A DNA stretch of 12,500 bases from Trachelipus rathkii (GCA_015478945.1 JABUQX010124076.1:1-12500); one strand, 5' to 3'; positions 1 through 8,487 are shown, counted from the first letter of the stretch. The notes: a model not told the origin generated them from the sequence alone. A program made the numbers and translations.

Positions 1-365
1 TATTATTCACCATAGATAGTTTAAACCGAATACATGAATAATGTTTATGTTAGCGGCGACGAAAATAATGTAGACGTATAGGCGAGCAACTCATATACCG
101 GGAATACGGTTCACAACTTAAGAAATCACCATCCTACACACAATGTTTGCTCGCTCATTATCATCTAAGTCATAAGCCTTCGAGATTTATGTGTGGAATC
201 CTACTCTTTCGTCCAAGGACCATTGGTCAGTTAAGACGTTCAGTCACGGAGATATATGTAAGGACTACCTGCGTTTGATAATGAAGAGAGTGCTTTGAGA
301 TAAGATTACGCCAACGACCCAATCGACTAGCACTAATGTCACGTACCATTATAGCTCACATAAAG
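1..365. other. Mixed-composition sequence without a recognisable gene
   Basis: I see no open frame above 60 codons, no tRNA-like arm, no tandem repeat and no long hairpin. Base use is fairly even compared with the AT blocks that follow, and the text looks close to random. It may be intergenic spacer. The left edge could cut a feature whose remainder lies outside the window, but nothing at the edge suggests it. Confidence 0.6.
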
Positions 366-407
366 TAAATATAAATATATATATATAATATATAATTATA
401 ATCATAC

Positions 408-438
<31 letters not shown>

Positions 439-463
439 GTATATATAATATATATATATATAT
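366..463. repeat. TA-rich low-complexity block with a (TA)n run
   Basis: This block is almost entirely A and T. It contains an uninterrupted alternating TA run of about 25 bases at 408-432, followed by shorter TATATAATA-type runs. Perfect TA runs are self-complementary, melt easily and slip during replication. Similar blocks recur at 582-675, 945-1005 and 1243-1379, separated by 200-300 bases of mixed sequence. Confidence 0.85.
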
Positions 464-581
464 CCAATATACATATAACTATCGTCGGAACGAAAAAAAA
501 AATCAAACTTCAGGTATTAGAAGAACATACACGAATAGCCATTGAAAGGCAATTACCAGGGCCAAGGTTGGGCATCATGAC
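464..581. other. Mixed-composition spacer between two TA blocks
   Basis: This short interval of ordinary composition includes an A9 run near 495. It has no frame of useful length and no hairpin that I would defend. It separates two TA-rich blocks. Confidence 0.55.
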
Positions 582-675
582 TATATACTATAAATATTAT
601 CAATTATATTATATAATATATTATATATATATATAATAATATATATATATATAATAATTATATTATAATATATAC
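582..675. repeat. TA-rich low-complexity block
   Basis: This is nearly pure A and T, with TATATATATATAATAATATATATA-like structure broken by occasional ATT and AAT steps. It is the second of four comparable blocks in the first 1.4 kb. It lies immediately left of the GC-rich island at 720-860, so the change in composition is steep. Confidence 0.85.
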
Positions 676-713
676 TGATTCAACAGTCGTCGACTTAGTG
701 CAGTAAAACTAGA

Positions 714-902
714 TTGCAAGCGGAAAAGGCAACAAAGAAATTTTATATGTCGGAGCGGAGATCGAACCGGACAGCTCCCTCCCCCATCGCCGCAGCGAGA
801 GACCCGCCGCTATCTGCTTTCGTTGAAGCCTTTCCACTGGTAAATCAACTAGGGTTTAATAAACTAATTTCTCTTGAAAAGAACATCAAAAATATATTTT
901 AG
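714..902. other. GC-rich island resembling a plant gene 5' end; two competing short frames
   Basis: By hand count 44 of 60 bases at 751-810 are G or C, which stands out sharply from the flanking TA blocks. On the minus strand, AAACCCTAG (plus positions 849-857) lies about 62 bases upstream of an ATG at 787. That ATG sits in a GGCG-ATG-GGG context and opens a 14-codon frame, MGEGAVRFDLRSDI, stopping at 743. AAACCCTAG is the telo-box known from plant promoters and leaders of translation-related genes. On the plus strand, an ATG at 747 opens a 51-codon frame beginning MSERRSNRTAPSPIAAARD and ending at 902; the longer frame from 714 needs a TTG start. I recognise neither product. The minus reading would need an intron soon after its start, and I see no clear donor site. 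It may be a fragment of a first exon, a coding relic or chance. Confidence 0.25.
849..857 (-). promoter_or_regulatory. Telo-box-like motif AAACCCTAG
   Basis: The minus strand reads AAACCCTAG here. In plants this motif is known as a telo-box near the starts of genes expressed in dividing cells. It lies about 62 bases upstream of the minus-strand ATG at 787, a plausible distance for a 5' leader. A 9-base match alone is weak. Its value comes from the adjoining GC-rich island. Confidence 0.25.
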
Positions 903-944
903 TAATTTAAGATACGAGGATTTAAAATAATAAATATCATTCCT

Positions 945-1005
945 ACTATATACTATATCATTATAATATAATATATATATATTAATACTATCAATATAAT
1001 ATCAT
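945..1005. repeat. TA-rich low-complexity block
   Basis: This is a run of TATA, ATAATA and TATATATA steps with only a few C residues. It is shorter and less pure than the blocks to its left and right. No function is visible. Confidence 0.8.
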
Positions 1006-1242
1006 ACCATGGAGTCAATAATCATGAGTTATCGTTATACTTTATGAGTTCGGGTCTTTGAGCAACGTAGCAAATAGCCTCACATGCATTCCACCTACAG
1101 AAAGTACAAGGACCTTATTGAGGACATATAAACAGGTACGAACTGGGTAAACAATGTCGAGAGTGGCTCACACCATTAATTTTAATGGGCAATTATCTCA
1201 TAATCGGACGGGGTTGACTCTATTGAATATACAAAATCAAAA
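1006..1242. other. Mixed-composition spacer without a gene
   Basis: The sequence is of ordinary composition between two TA blocks. It has no frame above 60 codons, no repeat and no hairpin worth naming. Confidence 0.55.
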
Positions 1243-1379
1243 GAATAAATAAATATACTATATTATATATAATTACTAATATAGTATAATATATATATAT
1301 ATTAATATAATATAATATATATTATAATATATATATATATAATCATATATCTATATATATTTATATATAGTATATATAT
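1243..1379. repeat. Longest TA-rich block of the left part
   Basis: About 137 bases are almost wholly A and T, made of TATATAT, ATAATATA and TTATATATAG units, with rare C and G near the right end. It is an imperfect TA microsatellite with many self-complementary stretches. Confidence 0.85.
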
Positions 1380-2828
1380 CCCATAGTATGTGCGATTTAG
1401 CCATGTAGTATAGGTATTTTACTGCAAACGAGAGCATGCGAATTAAATCTAGCACCTATTATCCTTAGCATCATATAATGTTCTTTGTTTACTATAGATG
1501 AGTGGCATAAGTTGCACATTAACAACACTATGTGTACTGGGTTTTAGAAATTCCTGAGACTTATACTCACGAGGCTCATGTTAACAGCAATTGGGGACGA
1601 ACGTTATTTGGAGGAGCCGTTAAACAGTTTTATAAGATTTGATTATTACGGCGGCTGGGAGCGCTCAACTCAGTTCGGACTAATCATACAAATGTAATAT
1701 CAACCCAGGACAGAGAGAATTTATACTCAAAGTTAAAAACATACTGGGGTACGAATTCTTATGAATTTATCTGTATTCACATGGGAACTGTATCATCTAA
1801 TTTACCATACAATATATATATAATTATTATATTACCGTATTGGATGGACCTTGCGTACCTGCAATATACATATACCAGAATCTAACGCTTCCACAGCAGC
1901 TTCATTAGGACGACACAACTCAACTCATTGCGGCCATTACTGACAGAAGACCAATGTGGTTAATCCATACAATTTAGTGGCGCTTCCAAACTATACACTT
2001 CATCTAACAATGATACGTAGGCGACATTACTGAACAACGTACCTTTTACAACTATCTAGTAACAAAATATGGATAGGGAGATAAAGGGGACCTGTTTGCG
2101 TGCCTGCAAGATGGCATACCGACCCCTATGCAACGTTATACACCCTATAAGATTAATTTATTCTTTCATGGGCTATATATAGTTAGAAAGAGTGTTTTTG
2201 TACATTAACCCTTAGATCTTCAACTAACAAAGAGTAAGAGCTGATTCAGCGAATATTTCACTGAGCGTTTTGCATATTCAAAATATCAAGTAATCCAATC
2301 AGTAGTAGAGGCAAGTTTACTACGTATGAAGAGTCACCGAACAGGCAATGGCATACTGATACGCGATGTAAACGAATTAGTAAATCAGTAGTACATATAG
2401 TAGCAGACACTTAATTGATAACACATCCTGTAATTTTCCCCAATAAAATGATTTCATAACAAGCTACTATTAACAAGCTACCATTGTTTGCTTTACAACC
2501 TAGCGTCAAAACACATACGTTGTTTAACAAAATATCCTTATTGTTACCACTATTTAGCATAATACCCTCGGTAAGTGCACAGATGTCACGATATATACAC
2601 GAACATTCGATAAATCAGACAATTCTAACACATTAGCAGAAATTTAAGGCCAGGGCTGAATTAATTTACTTCTTTTAAAAGGAAAATTCTATATAATTCA
2701 CGGATGTTAATAAGAAGATACGACGTCTCACACAATACAACTTAAAGCGAATACGAAATGGTGTTATCTCTTTTATCTATCAATCGACAGTGGTAAGTCT
2801 ATATGATAAATTTCGAATGCGTCAATAA
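1380..2828. other. 1.4 kb of near-random sequence with no recognisable gene
   Basis: I found no frame above 60 codons on either strand, no RNA gene and no long repeat. A short TA patch lies at 1810-1833, an 8-base palindrome GAGCGCTC near 1659, and a 14-base tandem duplication at 2458-2485 (listed separately). Composition is fairly balanced between strands, unlike the skewed blocks further right. I read it as spacer. Confidence 0.6.
2458..2485. repeat. 14-base tandem duplication
   Basis: Two adjacent copies, AACAAGCTACTATT (2458-2471) and AACAAGCTACCATT (2472-2485), differ at one base. The unit is not low-complexity, so this looks like a true small tandem duplication with one later change. 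It could be a slippage product or a filled gap at an old insertion. No longer element is visible around it. Confidence 0.8.
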
Positions 2829-3070
2829 TTAACATTCAACGGTATAGATGTAAATATAAACACACGAGATGTATAGAGTAGGTATTGCACCGGTATAGAT
2901 CCGGAGAGAATAGGACACGGTAAGGTACAAGCCGCATACCGAGAGGTATTGTGATCGGAGAGAGAGTTGGAGAGAAAGTATCACCGCGTGGCATGAGTGA
3001 ATAGATAAGGGAGAGAGAGAGTAGACTAATAAAGTAAGTAGAGAGCGAAGAGGTAAGAGAGTAGTTAGTA
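2829..3070. other. Purine-rich (GA) block on the plus strand
   Basis: By hand count 2941-3060 has G 45 and C 8, with GAGAGAGA-like runs at 2957-2964 and 3011-3021. A frame of 95 codons on the minus strand spans this block, but it opens with GTG and is made mostly of Ser, Leu, Tyr and Ile, which is what CT repeats encode, so I do not call it a gene. GA-rich tracts can form triplex structures and are common in plant intergenic DNA. Confidence 0.7.
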
Positions 3071-3116
3071 TTAAACTATATATATAAACATAATAAACAA
3101 TCCACCTATATATCAC

Positions 3117-3384
3117 TGCATTTGGTATAGATCTGCTTTATTTATATATAATTGTCTTTATTACAAACTATAACTTAACTACTACCTACTTTACAACGTA
3201 TAAATATTATTATATATACCTATACTACTAGCTTATTTAAAACTACTATAATACTATATAACTACTACATAACAACTGACATGAACACTATATATATATT
3301 AGGGACAACCTAAAAAAATTAACACTTTAAAGACTCAAACGACAACTTAACCTTAAGTATATTGTAAACAAACACTCACGTACC
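3117..3384. other. C-over-G, AT-rich block
   Basis: After the purine block the plus strand becomes G-poor: 3181-3360 has G 10 and C 34 by hand count, in ACTACTA- and AACTAC-type text. No gene is visible. It ends at the A25 run. Confidence 0.65.
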
Positions 3385-3409
3385 AAAAAAAAAAAAAAAA
3401 AAAAAAAAA
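3385..3409. repeat. Uninterrupted A25 run
   Basis: Twenty-five consecutive A residues are followed at once by CCCTAAACG. A long A run on the plus strand can be the tail of a retroposed RNA (LINE, SINE or processed copy). However, I can see no retroposon body upstream and no matching target-site duplication either side. It could equally be a simple mononucleotide repeat. Confidence 0.9.
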
Positions 3410-3549
3410 CCCTAAACGTTTTAATATTGAACGAACATAATCTTTATTTATTTTTTTTAATTTATAAAATAACTTTCCTGCACAACATTTGCGATAAATG
3501 TTAAAAAATGCTAATAGATTAATTTTGCAATATTTTAACTGGTATCTTT

Positions 3550-3777
3550 ATGTGCACAGTACATATGTATACGCTTGCAGTACATGTGGATAGGTCAAGG
3601 CCCCAACAAAGGGTGGAACTGAAAGCTCTATCCACGGTAGGTAAGGAAGCATTAATGAGATGGGGGCTCGCATGGGCGGCAAAACTTGTAAATACATATG
3701 AGAAAAATCTGTCGAAAAATTTACTGCCCGAAATCACCTTCACCTTAAAAGAATTCATGACAATTTTGGGCAATTGA
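3550..3777 (+). CDS. Possible small or relic coding frame, unrecognised
   Basis: A 75-codon frame runs from ATG at 3550 to TGA at 3775-3777. The last two thirds look more protein-like than any other frame here. That part is soluble, mixed Lys, Glu and Ala sequence including GKEALMRWGLAWAAKLVNTYEKN, with no low-complexity run. Local G+C is 44 of 80 bases at 3601-3680, well above the flanks. Splice-like signals bracket part of it: TTGCAG ends at 3580 and TAG/GTAAGG sits at 3640/3641, which would define a 60-base exon. An AATAAA lies at 3920-3925. A minus-strand frame of 89 codons covers the same bases and looks less protein-like. I see no family motif. It could be an exon, a decayed gene or a chance frame. 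Confidence 0.18.
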   Translation: MCTVHMYTLAVHVDRSRPQQRVELKALSTVGKEALMRWGLAWAAKLVNTYEKNLSKNLLPEITFTLKEFMTILGN

Positions 3778-4258
3778 AAGACCAACACAAATGGTGTAAC
3801 TACAACTTTTCAATATGGGTCTATTGGAAGCACTATTAGACTTTCGAACGCAATATACAAAAAAGACTGCAAGAAATATTTGCCAACATCTGCTTCCCCA
3901 TTAAATTGTTTTACTTTCAAATAAAACATCTATTATTTAATTTACATATTTATTATATATTACTACAGTCAAAAACTAAATTCAATATTCATTTATGATA
4001 AATATGGAAATAGAGTATATGCACAACTTATGTAAGAGCTGACTTACCTATCGGATCTAAATTTTACTTCCGGCCGACCTAGAAATAAAATTTTTAATTT
4101 TTAGACATAAAGATATAAGTTTATTTTGATATATTATAATCTGTAATTTATGAAAATATATTTAAGATTTGAAAAATTACTTGACCAAAGCCTAGAAAAC
4201 TCACATACACCCAGAGACTTAACAGTTTTTCATATTAAGTTTCTGTACGTTTATGTGA
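3778..4258. other. AT-rich spacer with one GC-looped hairpin
   Basis: No frame of note is present. An AATAAA occurs at 3920-3925. An inverted repeat, AAATTTTA (4059-4066) and TAAAATTT (4086-4093), encloses a 19-base loop that carries the palindrome CGGCCG. The surrounding text is AT-rich with scattered mixed bases. Confidence 0.55.
4059..4093. repeat. 8-base inverted repeat with a GC-rich loop
   Basis: The arms AAATTTTA and TAAAATTT are perfect complements and are separated by 19 bases containing CCGGCCG. The stem is all A and T and therefore weak. The GC-rich loop is unusual for the neighbourhood. No T run follows directly that would make a clean terminator. Confidence 0.5.
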
Positions 4259-4299
4259 TTGTATTATTTGATATTTAATATTATTATTACGGTTGACAA

Positions 4300-4425
4300 T
4301 TATTATAATAATTATATGTATAGTTTTAATATTATTATAATTAATAATTAATATTTATTTAATAATTAATTATTATTATATTATTATTATATTATTATAT
4401 TATATATTATTATTATTATTATTAC
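4300..4425. repeat. TTA/TAT trinucleotide-type low-complexity array
   Basis: The block is built of ATTATTATT and TTATTATATT units with almost no G or C. It includes runs of consecutive TTA steps at about 4370-4424. It is the strand complement of the AAT arrays at 5177-5278, so the two could pair across about 750 bases. Confidence 0.8.
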
Positions 4426-4678
4426 AATTTAATTTTATTATCGGTTTTGGTAATGACTACCTCAACAAAACCCGTTGTTCTCCGGTTTTCTATAATATTG
4501 GTAATAAATGGTCTCAATAACGGGTACTATTAATATATATATAAATATACGACTAACTACCTGATCTATTACCATTGTATTCTTATATAGATATTACTAA
4601 TAACAGTAATAAAGGATAAGATTTATAAATAAAAAAAAAAAAACTAACTTTAACGACCAGTGGTTGTACGTCATAGTA
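4426..4678. other. Spacer with a partly repeated GGTAAT motif
   Basis: CGGTTTTGGTAATGACTACC at about 4441-4460 is loosely echoed by CGGTTTTC... GGTAATAAATGGTC at about 4482-4511. The first copy can fold, with GGTA/TACC nested inside GGTTTT/AAAACC. An A12 run lies near 4630. No gene is visible. Confidence 0.4.
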
Positions 4679-4838
4679 AATTAATATATATAATAATCAT
4701 TAGAATTTTATTTATTTATTTCTATATATACATATAATGATATTTTTTTATCTTATGTATTATTTTTATTTATTTATATTATTATATATTATTATTATAT
4801 TTATATATTATTTATGATATTAAATAATATATATTAAG
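4679..4838. repeat. T-rich TA/TTTA low-complexity block
   Basis: The block contains TTTATTTATT, TATATATA and ATTATTATAT stretches, and G and C are nearly absent. It leads directly into the GA-rich tract at 4839. Confidence 0.8.
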
Positions 4839-4954
4839 TAATAGAATAGAGAGTGAGAGATATATGATAGGAGAGGAGATAGATAAGAGCAGATAGAGAG
4901 TAGTATAAGTATAGAGAGATAAGAGAAGAGAGAGAGCAGAGAGAAAAATAAGCA
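4839..4954. repeat. GA/GATA-rich purine tract
   Basis: The plus strand is dominated by GAGA, GATAGA and AGAGAG. The purest part is 4921-4948, which is all purine apart from one C at 4937. Polypurine-polypyrimidine tracts with partial mirror symmetry can form triplex (H-DNA), and GAGA runs bind GAGA-type factors in plants and animals. A 65-codon minus frame here is a low-complexity Ser/Leu/Tyr/Ile product of the repeat, and I do not call it. Confidence 0.75.
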
Positions 4955-5165
4955 GTTGAGACTTTTGTGTAACAATGTTATAGAGAGAACTGAACTTACA
5001 CTCAGTCATGAAAGATGCAAGAAGTAGAAGGCATCAGAGGCACTCGTGACTCTAACCTAGAGGTAAAGAAAAGAGAGAACAACTGAGCGAGCACACCGTC
5101 AACTTGAATCCTCGTCTTACAGGATTACATAAAGTAGAACATTAAGGAGTATGCTATGTTAGGTT
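4955..5165. other. Mixed purine-leaning spacer
   Basis: The interval between the GA tract and the AAT array has ordinary complexity, with scattered AGAGG and AAGAGAG words. I see no frame, RNA gene or clear hairpin. Confidence 0.5.
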
Positions 5166-5176
5166 AAAATAATACG

Positions 5177-5290
5177 AATAATAATAATAATAATAATTAA
5201 ATAAATAATATAATAAAATAATAATAATATAATTATAATATAATTAAAATTAATATAATAAATAATAATAATAATAATAAATAATATAAT
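5177..5290. repeat. AAT trinucleotide microsatellites
   Basis: A perfect (AAT)7 occupies 5177-5197 and (AAT)6 occupies 5261-5278, joined by degenerate AAT, ATA and TAAT text. These are typical eukaryotic microsatellites. They are complementary to the TTA array at 4300-4425. Confidence 0.9.
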
Positions 5291-5552
5291 AATAAACGAG
5301 CAATAATATTGATTATAAAATAATCACTAGTAATTGAAAACTAATTTATTATTTATTTATCAATATCAAAAAGATTAATTTTAAAATAATAATTTTCAAT
5401 CATAGTCCCCGTATAAAATTTTTTTAAAGAATTACAATATAATAAGATTATAATCAAAATATATTATTTATCAGAAATGAATCTGTTTGAATAAATCTAT
5501 TTATATAAAAAACAATAATAAATAAGGGTTACCAAATTAATTAAGAGTAAAC
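5291..5552. other. AT-rich spacer without a gene
   Basis: The text is A- and T-rich and of moderate complexity, with a TTTTTTTAAAG run near 5420. I see no useful frame and no structured RNA. Confidence 0.55.
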
Positions 5553-5835
5553 ATATAAAATTATATTATATATATATATATATTTATAATTATAATATAT
5601 ATATTAATGAAACAGATCTATATTATATATATATATATTATAATATTATATTAATAATTAATATATATATTAATTTATACATATATATATATATATATAT
5701 ACTTATAATATTTATATTATATATATTTATATTTATACTATTATATATTATATATATAATATATAATATATATAATATATATATTTAATATTATATTATA
5801 TATATAATAATAATTAATTATATATATAAAAAAAA
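5553..5835. repeat. 280-base TA-rich block
   Basis: This is the longest near-pure AT block in the window, with repeated TATATATATA runs (for example 5569-5581 and 5684-5701) broken by AATAAT and TTAAT. It ends in an A9 run at about 5828. The many self-complementary stretches would allow cruciform extrusion and cause assembly trouble. Confidence 0.85.
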
Positions 5836-6700
5836 GGATCTCTCTGCATAAAAATTTTTATTAATTATTTAAATATTCATTTTTAAATGATTTACTCAAA
5901 AATGTTGATAATAAGAAAGATAACTAATAACAAAAAAAAAGGGTAGTTAGTGATATTATTTGGTGGGCGAATAAATATCTAACAAATAGTAATTTATTAT
6001 TAGGGGGACACATGCGGAGAATAATAATAGGAAAGTAAATAATCAATATATTTTTTTTAATAAATCTAATAACACCTATATTAGATGGGCTAGAACAGGA
6101 TATTACCATTGCCTACATTGAAAACCTTTCTCTATTCATACTGATATACATAAAAGGCAAAATTGCATATTTAGCGTTTTAGTGCAGTGAGGCGTGTTTA
6201 AAACACTCATTTTAACTTACGAGTTTGTATTTCTAATGTAGAGAGTAATGTTGTGATAACACCCAAATAGATTTGGAAACTTGGGACAGTTCCATCCTAC
6301 AAGCCCCTGAATTAGCTTTGAAGAGCTTAAAAGATTAAAGTCCTAAATATAACTCTAGATAAAGAGAGCTAAAGTGAAGGATTCTTGGTAAAGAAATATA
6401 GATATCAAGTCTGCTCGGGACGAAAAGATATATTTAAGAATCTTATAATTTCAAGGTTAAGATATATCTTTAACAACCTACTGTTCTTAATATATTATCT
6501 GCTGTGTGGAGTTATATACACACAGTTATATTGAATAACACACTTTGGCAAATTTCGTAGAATTCATCGACTCAATTTGTCACTTTATTACTGCATAAAG
6601 TTCATTTCGTAGCTTTTCTGAATCTAAAATTCTTCTGCTATTTTATCTCTCAAATTGGAATATAGTAACTTCTGGAATCTTTAAGCGTTAACACCGATAC
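5836..6700. other. AT-rich sequence with small hairpins, no gene recognised
   Basis: A 61-codon minus frame at 5924-6109 starts near an A-rich run and is mostly Ile, Leu, Phe and Ser; I do not call it. An odd palindrome, GTGTTT-A-AAACAC, lies at 6194-6206. A 7-base-pair hairpin lies at 6502-6525 (listed separately). From about 6110 the sequence has the complexity of ordinary intron or intergenic DNA rather than of repeats. Confidence 0.55.
6502..6525. repeat. Hairpin CTGTGTG / CACACAG
   Basis: A perfect 7-base stem, CTGTGTG (6502-6508) with CACACAG (6519-6525), surrounds a 10-base loop. No T run follows, so a bacterial-type terminator is unlikely. It may be a chance inverted repeat. Confidence 0.6.
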
Positions 6701-6716
6701 ACATGTACGAAGACAG

Positions 6717-6733
6717 AGAGAAAAGATTTCTCT
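6717..6733. repeat. Tight hairpin AGAGAAA / TTTCTCT
   Basis: The 7-base arms (6717-6723 and 6727-6733) are separated by a 3-base loop. The sequence continues into CTAGAGAGAGAGG, which could also pair with the TCTCT arm, so alternative folds compete. It is the only strongly structured spot in its neighbourhood. Confidence 0.6.
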
Positions 6734-7470
6734 AGAGAGAGAGGATTGGAGGTAACTAGTAAGCTTAATTCTTTGGTCCTATAGATTTATATTCATTATT
6801 TACAACGAAAATAGAAAAAAATAGAATACAAAACACATTGCAAAAAGAGTTAAGCACAAGACATGCCTAACGGATCAATGATATTGGTAAATTTTGATGG
6901 CAGTGGATAAAAAGGAAATTTTATTTAGTCTATGATTTTGTTTCTAACCCATTTTAACTTACCAATAAAATATTCACCGGTTCAGCCAGGGTCTCTATCG
7001 AAATAGACTCGAGAGACTTGAAGAAAAGGAGTTAGAAGCAGCAAACACATAAAACTTATTCTCACTGTCTATCCTTGAGAGAGATGAATGAATCTATAAC
7101 AGGAGAGCGAATACAAAGCAAGGATATATATCAAGATTCTTAACAGCCAATAATAAGTGTGAGAGATTATTTAACGAAAACAGTCTAAAATCAATAATTT
7201 GAACAGACAAATATCATATTGGATATACTAAAGTAGGAATCAGAATAAATAAATAAATGACTTTAACCAGAGACATTAAGACGCTAATCTGGATATTTTT
7301 TAATAGTAGCAAAAGGCTTCTTTGGTCAAAACACGTACCATAAGCAAAACCCCAGTTTGACTTATATCACACAATATTGAAAAACAATGATTTTATAAAT
7401 ACTATTCAGAAAAAGAGGTGATATTATGAGTAACCACAAGAAATTCAGATTTTGGTTTTGAGACGATTTT
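6734..7470. other. Purine-leaning AT-rich spacer
   Basis: The plus strand carries more purines than pyrimidines, with A-rich words such as AAAAGGAG and GAGAGATGAATG. I see no frame above 60 codons on either strand and no repeat of note. Confidence 0.55.
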
Positions 7471-7520
7471 TATACCGTGTTTTCGGTATATATATAGTAT
7501 ACCAATATAAATAAGGTATA
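7471..7520. repeat. Cluster of GGTATA/TATACC inverted repeats
   Basis: TATACCG (7471-7477) pairs with CGGTATA (7484-7490) around a 6-base loop. TATACC (7498-7503) then pairs with GGTATA (7515-7520) around 11 bases. All four arms share the same core, so the outer arms can pair in alternative ways. The cluster might be a protein-binding site array, a mutually exclusive hairpin pair or an AT-rich coincidence. Confidence 0.6.
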
Positions 7521-8036
7521 TACTACGGGAAAGTTAAGATACTTGATAATTGAATTAACTTCGAATTCTAAAGTAACTAAGACAAATCAGTATATATATA
7601 TAATAGGTTTTGAGGTTGGTAATAAAGATTATTTAAATACTGCTATATTTAAGTAAATAACGAGTAATATATAATTTATATATATCTATACATTACATTT
7701 TTATGCATTAAGTTATCAATATTAAATCCATTGTGTACACTTAGCTGGAACAAATGCCTATCCTGACAGAACGTACTTTTCTATCCCAAAGTAAAATATA
7801 AGACTATGTGAGACTTTACCTATGATAAATAAAAATACTCACATCATTAACCTTTATACAAATCTGATAAAGATAATTTACTAACATAAACCAATACATT
7901 AAATTTTAGAGATCAGTATTATAGGAATTTAGATGTGATATCTTATACTAATTTTAATTAAATCGTCTCCAGAATTGCTGAAGAAAATTTCATCTAGAGA
8001 AAAAAATAACTGTGAGTGTAACTTGATATTATATGG
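7521..8036. other. AT-rich spacer without a gene
   Basis: The text is of ordinary complexity, with a TATATATATATAATA run near 7591. No frame, RNA gene or tandem repeat is recognised. Confidence 0.55.
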
Positions 8037-8252
8037 ATTAAATTATTATTATAATTAATTATAATATATAATAATTATTATTATTATATTATTATTATTA
8101 TTAAATTTAATATTATTATATTAATTATATATATTTAATTATTTATTTATTATTTAATTATTATTTAATTATTTATATTTTAATTTATATAATATTATAT
8201 ATTTATTAATTATATATTTATTAATTTATTTAATATTATATTATATTATATT
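8037..8252. repeat. TTA/TTTAATTA low-complexity block
   Basis: About 216 bases contain almost only A and T, in ATTATTATT, TTTAATTATTTA and TATATTA units. Its composition resembles the array at 4300-4425. Confidence 0.85.
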
Positions 8253-8485
8253 TGTGAGACTATTTTATAATTAATTGAATTAAGTTAATTATTAATAATA
8301 AATGAGTTTGGGGCCATTTGATATATTTTATCACTTATAAATATGGAAAAACGAGTGTTCACTTTTATATTATGCTTGGGCCGCAAGACATCTTGAAATT
8401 TATTTATTCCCTGTTAAGAGTGTGACATAGTACACACAAGAAGAACAAAATGGAGAAGAGTGTGGTGGAAGAGAGAAAGGACAAT
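8253..8485. other. Spacer ending in a purine-rich patch
   Basis: No gene is visible. From about 8433 the plus strand is strongly purine-rich (words such as GAAGAAC, GGAGAAGAG and GGAAGAGAGAAAGG). It then flips abruptly to the T runs at 8488. Confidence 0.55.
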
Positions 8486-8487
8486 AA

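Noticed and set aside
408..432. Replication origin based on AT-rich runs
   Set aside because: TA runs are spread over the whole window. No initiator-binding repeats or replication gene are present.
748..790. tRNA- or SINE-like B box (GGTTCGATCTCC on the minus strand)
   Set aside because: One extra base relative to the usual GGTTCGANTCC, the flanking bases do not form a five-pair T stem, and no A box is found at the right distance.
2829..3116. 95-codon minus frame
   Set aside because: It opens with GTG and its Leu/Ser/Tyr/Ile content is what the CT-rich strand of a GA repeat block encodes. No motif.
3519..3788. 89-codon minus frame opposite 3550-3777
   Set aside because: It overlaps the better plus frame on the opposite strand, has no motif, and is likely the shadow of whichever strand is real, if either is.
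4812..5009. 65-codon minus frame
   Set aside because: Low-complexity Leu/Ser/Tyr product of the GA-rich tract and the TA block.
5177..5290. CRISPR-like regular spacing of AAT repeats
   Set aside because: The units are trinucleotides in simple tandem, with no distinct spacers or direct repeats of CRISPR size.
6502..6525. Rho-independent terminator
   Set aside because: The stem has a 10-base loop and no T run on either side in the right position, and there is no gene to terminate.
6955..6985. GGTTCAGCC as a possible tRNA T loop
   Set aside because: The flanks do not pair into a T stem and no D or anticodon arm lies upstream.
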